Source of the DNA: Pseudoalteromonas haloplanktis ATCC 14393
GTDB lineage: Bacteria > Pseudomonadota > Gammaproteobacteria > Enterobacterales > Alteromonadaceae
Length of the DNA: 64,000 bases
Assembly (NCBI RefSeq): GCF_000238355.1
Contig: NZ_AHCA01000002.1
Span: forward strand, 372,001-436,000
Reading direction: 5' to 3'
Program-made: the position numbers and the translations under genes
In this document: positions 62,217 to 64,000 of the stretch, in pieces
Layout: each line of letters begins with the position of its first letter
Numbering within the stretch: position 1 is the first letter of the stretch
The notes under the pieces: model-generated
Databases searched by the model: none
What the model saw: only the letters and a program-made list of their open reading frames with translations
What the model was told of the DNA's origin: nothing

Positions 62217-64000
62217 TTAAAGTACAGGCAAGGTAATTTGACCCCTGACTACTTCTGAACTTCCTTTTACGGAGTATTCATACCCAAAAGTAATATCATT
62301 TTTATTACCGATTTGGTTATCTTCTAATCTATCCAGAGGATAGCTAAAGTTTTGACGATACCACTTACCATCAGTTAAGCTAGTATAAAAAGCAACATTA
62401 TATTGTACACCTTGAATGCTTTCATTAACTGCAACTGATGCAGTATAGTGAAGATCTAGGTTACGGGTATACTCTGCAATAATTGGATACTCTTCATACA
62501 CTGATACTGCTGTACCATTAATAGTATAACCCGTTAAAGTTAATTTTAGATAACTTAGAGTATCAATCGATTCTGGAAAATACATATAACCATTTGGCGA
62601 AGTAGACCCCGATGCAGCTTCTCCAGCCGTATTTTTTTCAACAATACGATTACCTGCGGTAAAACCGTTATTGTTATCAAATTTTAATGTATTAATATCA
62701 AACACAGCTTGGTCAGCAACTGTCATCTCTTTAGTGAAATCAAAATCAACGATTTTATTTGTCGATTTATCAAATACCTTTTCTAATGCGTACCTATAAT
62801 TTCCTGCTGTAAGAATCTCTTGTGGTAATACCGTTACAAAAGTACTGTTAAACTTACTCGTTGCTGAAGTTTGGACTAGTTTATCAGCGAATGAAATATA
62901 AGTAACGCCTGGGGGAACAAAGTCATCTGCCTTATCGTTACCTTTAATCACCGTAAAATGGTTTTTCTTAATGAGCGTTGTTTTATCTGCAACTAACTCG
63001 ATTGGTGAATCAACTAGTAAATACAAACCTTGAGTTACGGTGTCTGTAACTGAGCTCACCAGACTAACCGTCGAGCCGGCAGTATATTTATAAGGCTTTA
63101 CAACTAATGATAAAACTCCATTTTCTAACTCATAAAAACCATCTAAATGACCAAATGACGCATCTACGTTAACACCATCATTTATAGGTGATAAATTGAT
63201 TTCACTACTGCCGTAACTATTACCATTAGCATCAGTAAAGCTTGGTAAAAGCAACTTCATTTTTGAACTACCTTGATATTCAAAAACATATTCTTTTGCC
63301 TGTGCATCGAAAGTCGCAGGCGTCTCTTTAGTTAAGCTTTTTAATGAAACTAAATCTAATGAATCAAATGTATTGCCAAACTCATCTATCACAGCTATAC
63401 GAACTTGAAACTCTGTATTTTCAATAGTTTTAGAGACATATAACGTGTTACCTTGCATTAAACTTGCAATAGTTAGGTAGTTATAACTATCGAAACCATG
63501 TTGATAAATAAAATCATCAATTGAATCATTATCAACATCAAGATCCATTGCCAGACTTTTTTCGAAACCTTTCACTTTGCTGATTGAGTACCTGCCTGTG
63601 TTTTCGTCGTACGTAGAACGAATGAAATGTTCATTACGATTTGAAAATTCATCATACATATTAAACGCAGTAGAAATACTGTAGCTAAATTCAAGTCCCG
63701 CCACAGGGGTATTTTCACCATTCAGTAATACTTCAAACTCTACGGTTTCAGCATTCGAAACCTCTAAACGTCCTAATTGGGCAATACCATAATTTGTCTT
63801 ACCGTAAAAAGCACGCTCCTGAAAAGAGCCATCAACACTTGAAACAAGAAGAACATAGTCTGAATATTGCGGTAACTCATTCAATTCAAATAAGCCATTT
63901 GAGACAGCTACAGGCTCGCTCCAATCATTACCAATTTTAATTGATACTTGAGCATTATTAACAGACTCGCCTGTTAATAAGTGTGTAACTGAACCTGTTA
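62217..64000 (-). CDS. Partial gene: C-terminal part of a large unknown extracellular protein
   Basis: The reading frame stays open to the right edge, so the 5' end is outside the window; the TTG at 63884 is internal, not a start. Of the visible 594 or so residues, the first 38 (TGSVTHLLTGESVNNAQVSI and onward to SNGLFELNELP) look like an Ig-like or carboxypeptidase-regulatory-like beta-sandwich, as in adhesins and surface proteins, and the remainder is beta-rich with no recognised domain. Acidic segments such as DVDNDSIDDFIYQHG may bind calcium. Function is unknown. Confidence 0.75.
   Translation of the reverse strand, partial: TGSVTHLLTGESVNNAQVSIKIGNDWSEPVAVSNGLFELNELPQYSDYVLLVSSVDGSFQERAFYGKTNYGIAQLGRLEVSNAETVEFEVLLNGENTPVAGLEFSYSISTAFNMYDEFSNRNEHFIRSTYDENTGRYSISKVKGFEKSLAMDLDVDNDSIDDFIYQHGFDSYNYLTIASLMQGNTLYVSKTIENTEFQVRIAVIDEFGNTFDSLDLVSLKSLTKETPATFDAQAKEYVFEYQGSSKMKLLLPSFTDANGNSYGSSEINLSPINDGVNVDASFGHLDGFYELENGVLSLVVKPYKYTAGSTVSLVSSVTDTVTQGLYLLVDSPIELVADKTTLIKKNHFTVIKGNDKADDFVPPGVTYISFADKLVQTSATSKFNSTFVTVLPQEILTAGNYRYALEKVFDKSTNKIVDFDFTKEMTVADQAVFDINTLKFDNNNGFTAGNRIVEKNTAGEAASGSTSPNGYMYFPESIDTLSYLKLTLTGYTINGTAVSVYEEYPIIAEYTRNLDLHYTASVAVNESIQGVQYNVAFYTSLTDGKWYRQNFSYPLDRLEDNQIGNKNDITFGYEYSVKGSSEVVRGQITLPVL

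Noticed and set aside
63884..63886. TTG 63884 as the start of the right-edge gene
   Set aside because: The frame continues upstream for 38 codons to the window edge with beta-sandwich-like sequence and no stop.
1..64000. CRISPR arrays, tRNA or rRNA genes, prophage or complete insertion sequences
   Set aside because: No regular direct repeats with spacers, no cloverleaf or rRNA sequence and no transposase or phage gene were noticed on reading; a tRNAscan or CRISPR search was not possible here.

Overview
The window looks like chromosomal DNA of a marine gammaproteobacterium of the order Alteromonadales, most probably Pseudoalteromonas or a close relative. This is inferred from the moderate AT-richness, five large TonB-dependent receptors (TBDRs), the mix of tryptophan-halogenase-like, SapC and cupin proteins found beside such receptors in this order, and a housekeeping background (polB/dinG/priC, bepA, metE/metR, zwf/pgl/pgi) that resembles other gammaproteobacteria. 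No rRNA, tRNA, CRISPR array, phage or complete insertion sequence was seen. The only dispersed repeat is a short fold-back element present three times, with a fourth decayed copy.

Layout. 1-6.9 kb: an alpha-glucan utilisation locus. A TBDR, a tryptophan-halogenase-like flavoprotein and the start of a secreted protein run leftward; a GH13 alpha-glucosidase runs rightward. A TGCATACGTATGCA palindrome lies between them as the likely LacI-type operator. 7-18 kb: three leftward TBDRs (A, B, C) with related signal peptides and a shared 5' leader, plus a methyltransferase. 18-25.6 kb: polB and dinG diverge around a LexA-box-like sequence; dinG continues into a tightly coupled run (TSUP permease, priC, histone-deacetylase-like protein, ComFB-like protein, ybaM). 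25.6-32.4 kb: isoaspartyl peptidase, two SapC-family proteins, a cupin-8/JmjC-like protein and a fifth TBDR. 33-38.8 kb: glucose-6-phosphate catabolism (pgi, zwf, pgl) with a divergent LacI-family regulator.

38.8-46.2 kb: sulfur-relay and envelope-quality genes. A three-domain cysteine desulfurase / metallo-beta-lactamase-fold / rhodanese fusion lies downstream of a TusA-like gene and an AI-2E-type permease. Divergent from these is an operon of an unknown gene, bepA, yfgD, wrbA and a DUF2069 gene. 46.2-49.4 kb: ankyrin membrane protein, MlaC, PagL and a repeat copy. 49.4-53 kb: a small DUF2897 gene, metE and metR. 53-64 kb: ElyC, Nif3-like protein, a lysine/alanine-rich small protein, an HPP permease with its TetR regulator and twin operators, a beta-propeller/amidohydrolase protein, MtfA, a LasA-like M23 peptidase, and the C-terminal part of an unknown gene running off the right edge.

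Regulation links the parts. A second palindrome, ATGACARCGYTGTCAW, occurs four times: twice upstream of the fifth TBDR, once upstream of pgi beside the LacI-family gene, and once in the metE/metR spacer. This suggests a sugar regulon that reaches methionine synthesis. Three TBDR genes share an identical SD block preceded by a hairpin whose sequence changes while pairing is kept. Two of the TBDRs are separated by a strong terminator from an accessory gene that starts only a few bases later. All functional assignments come from reading motifs by eye; no database search was run.
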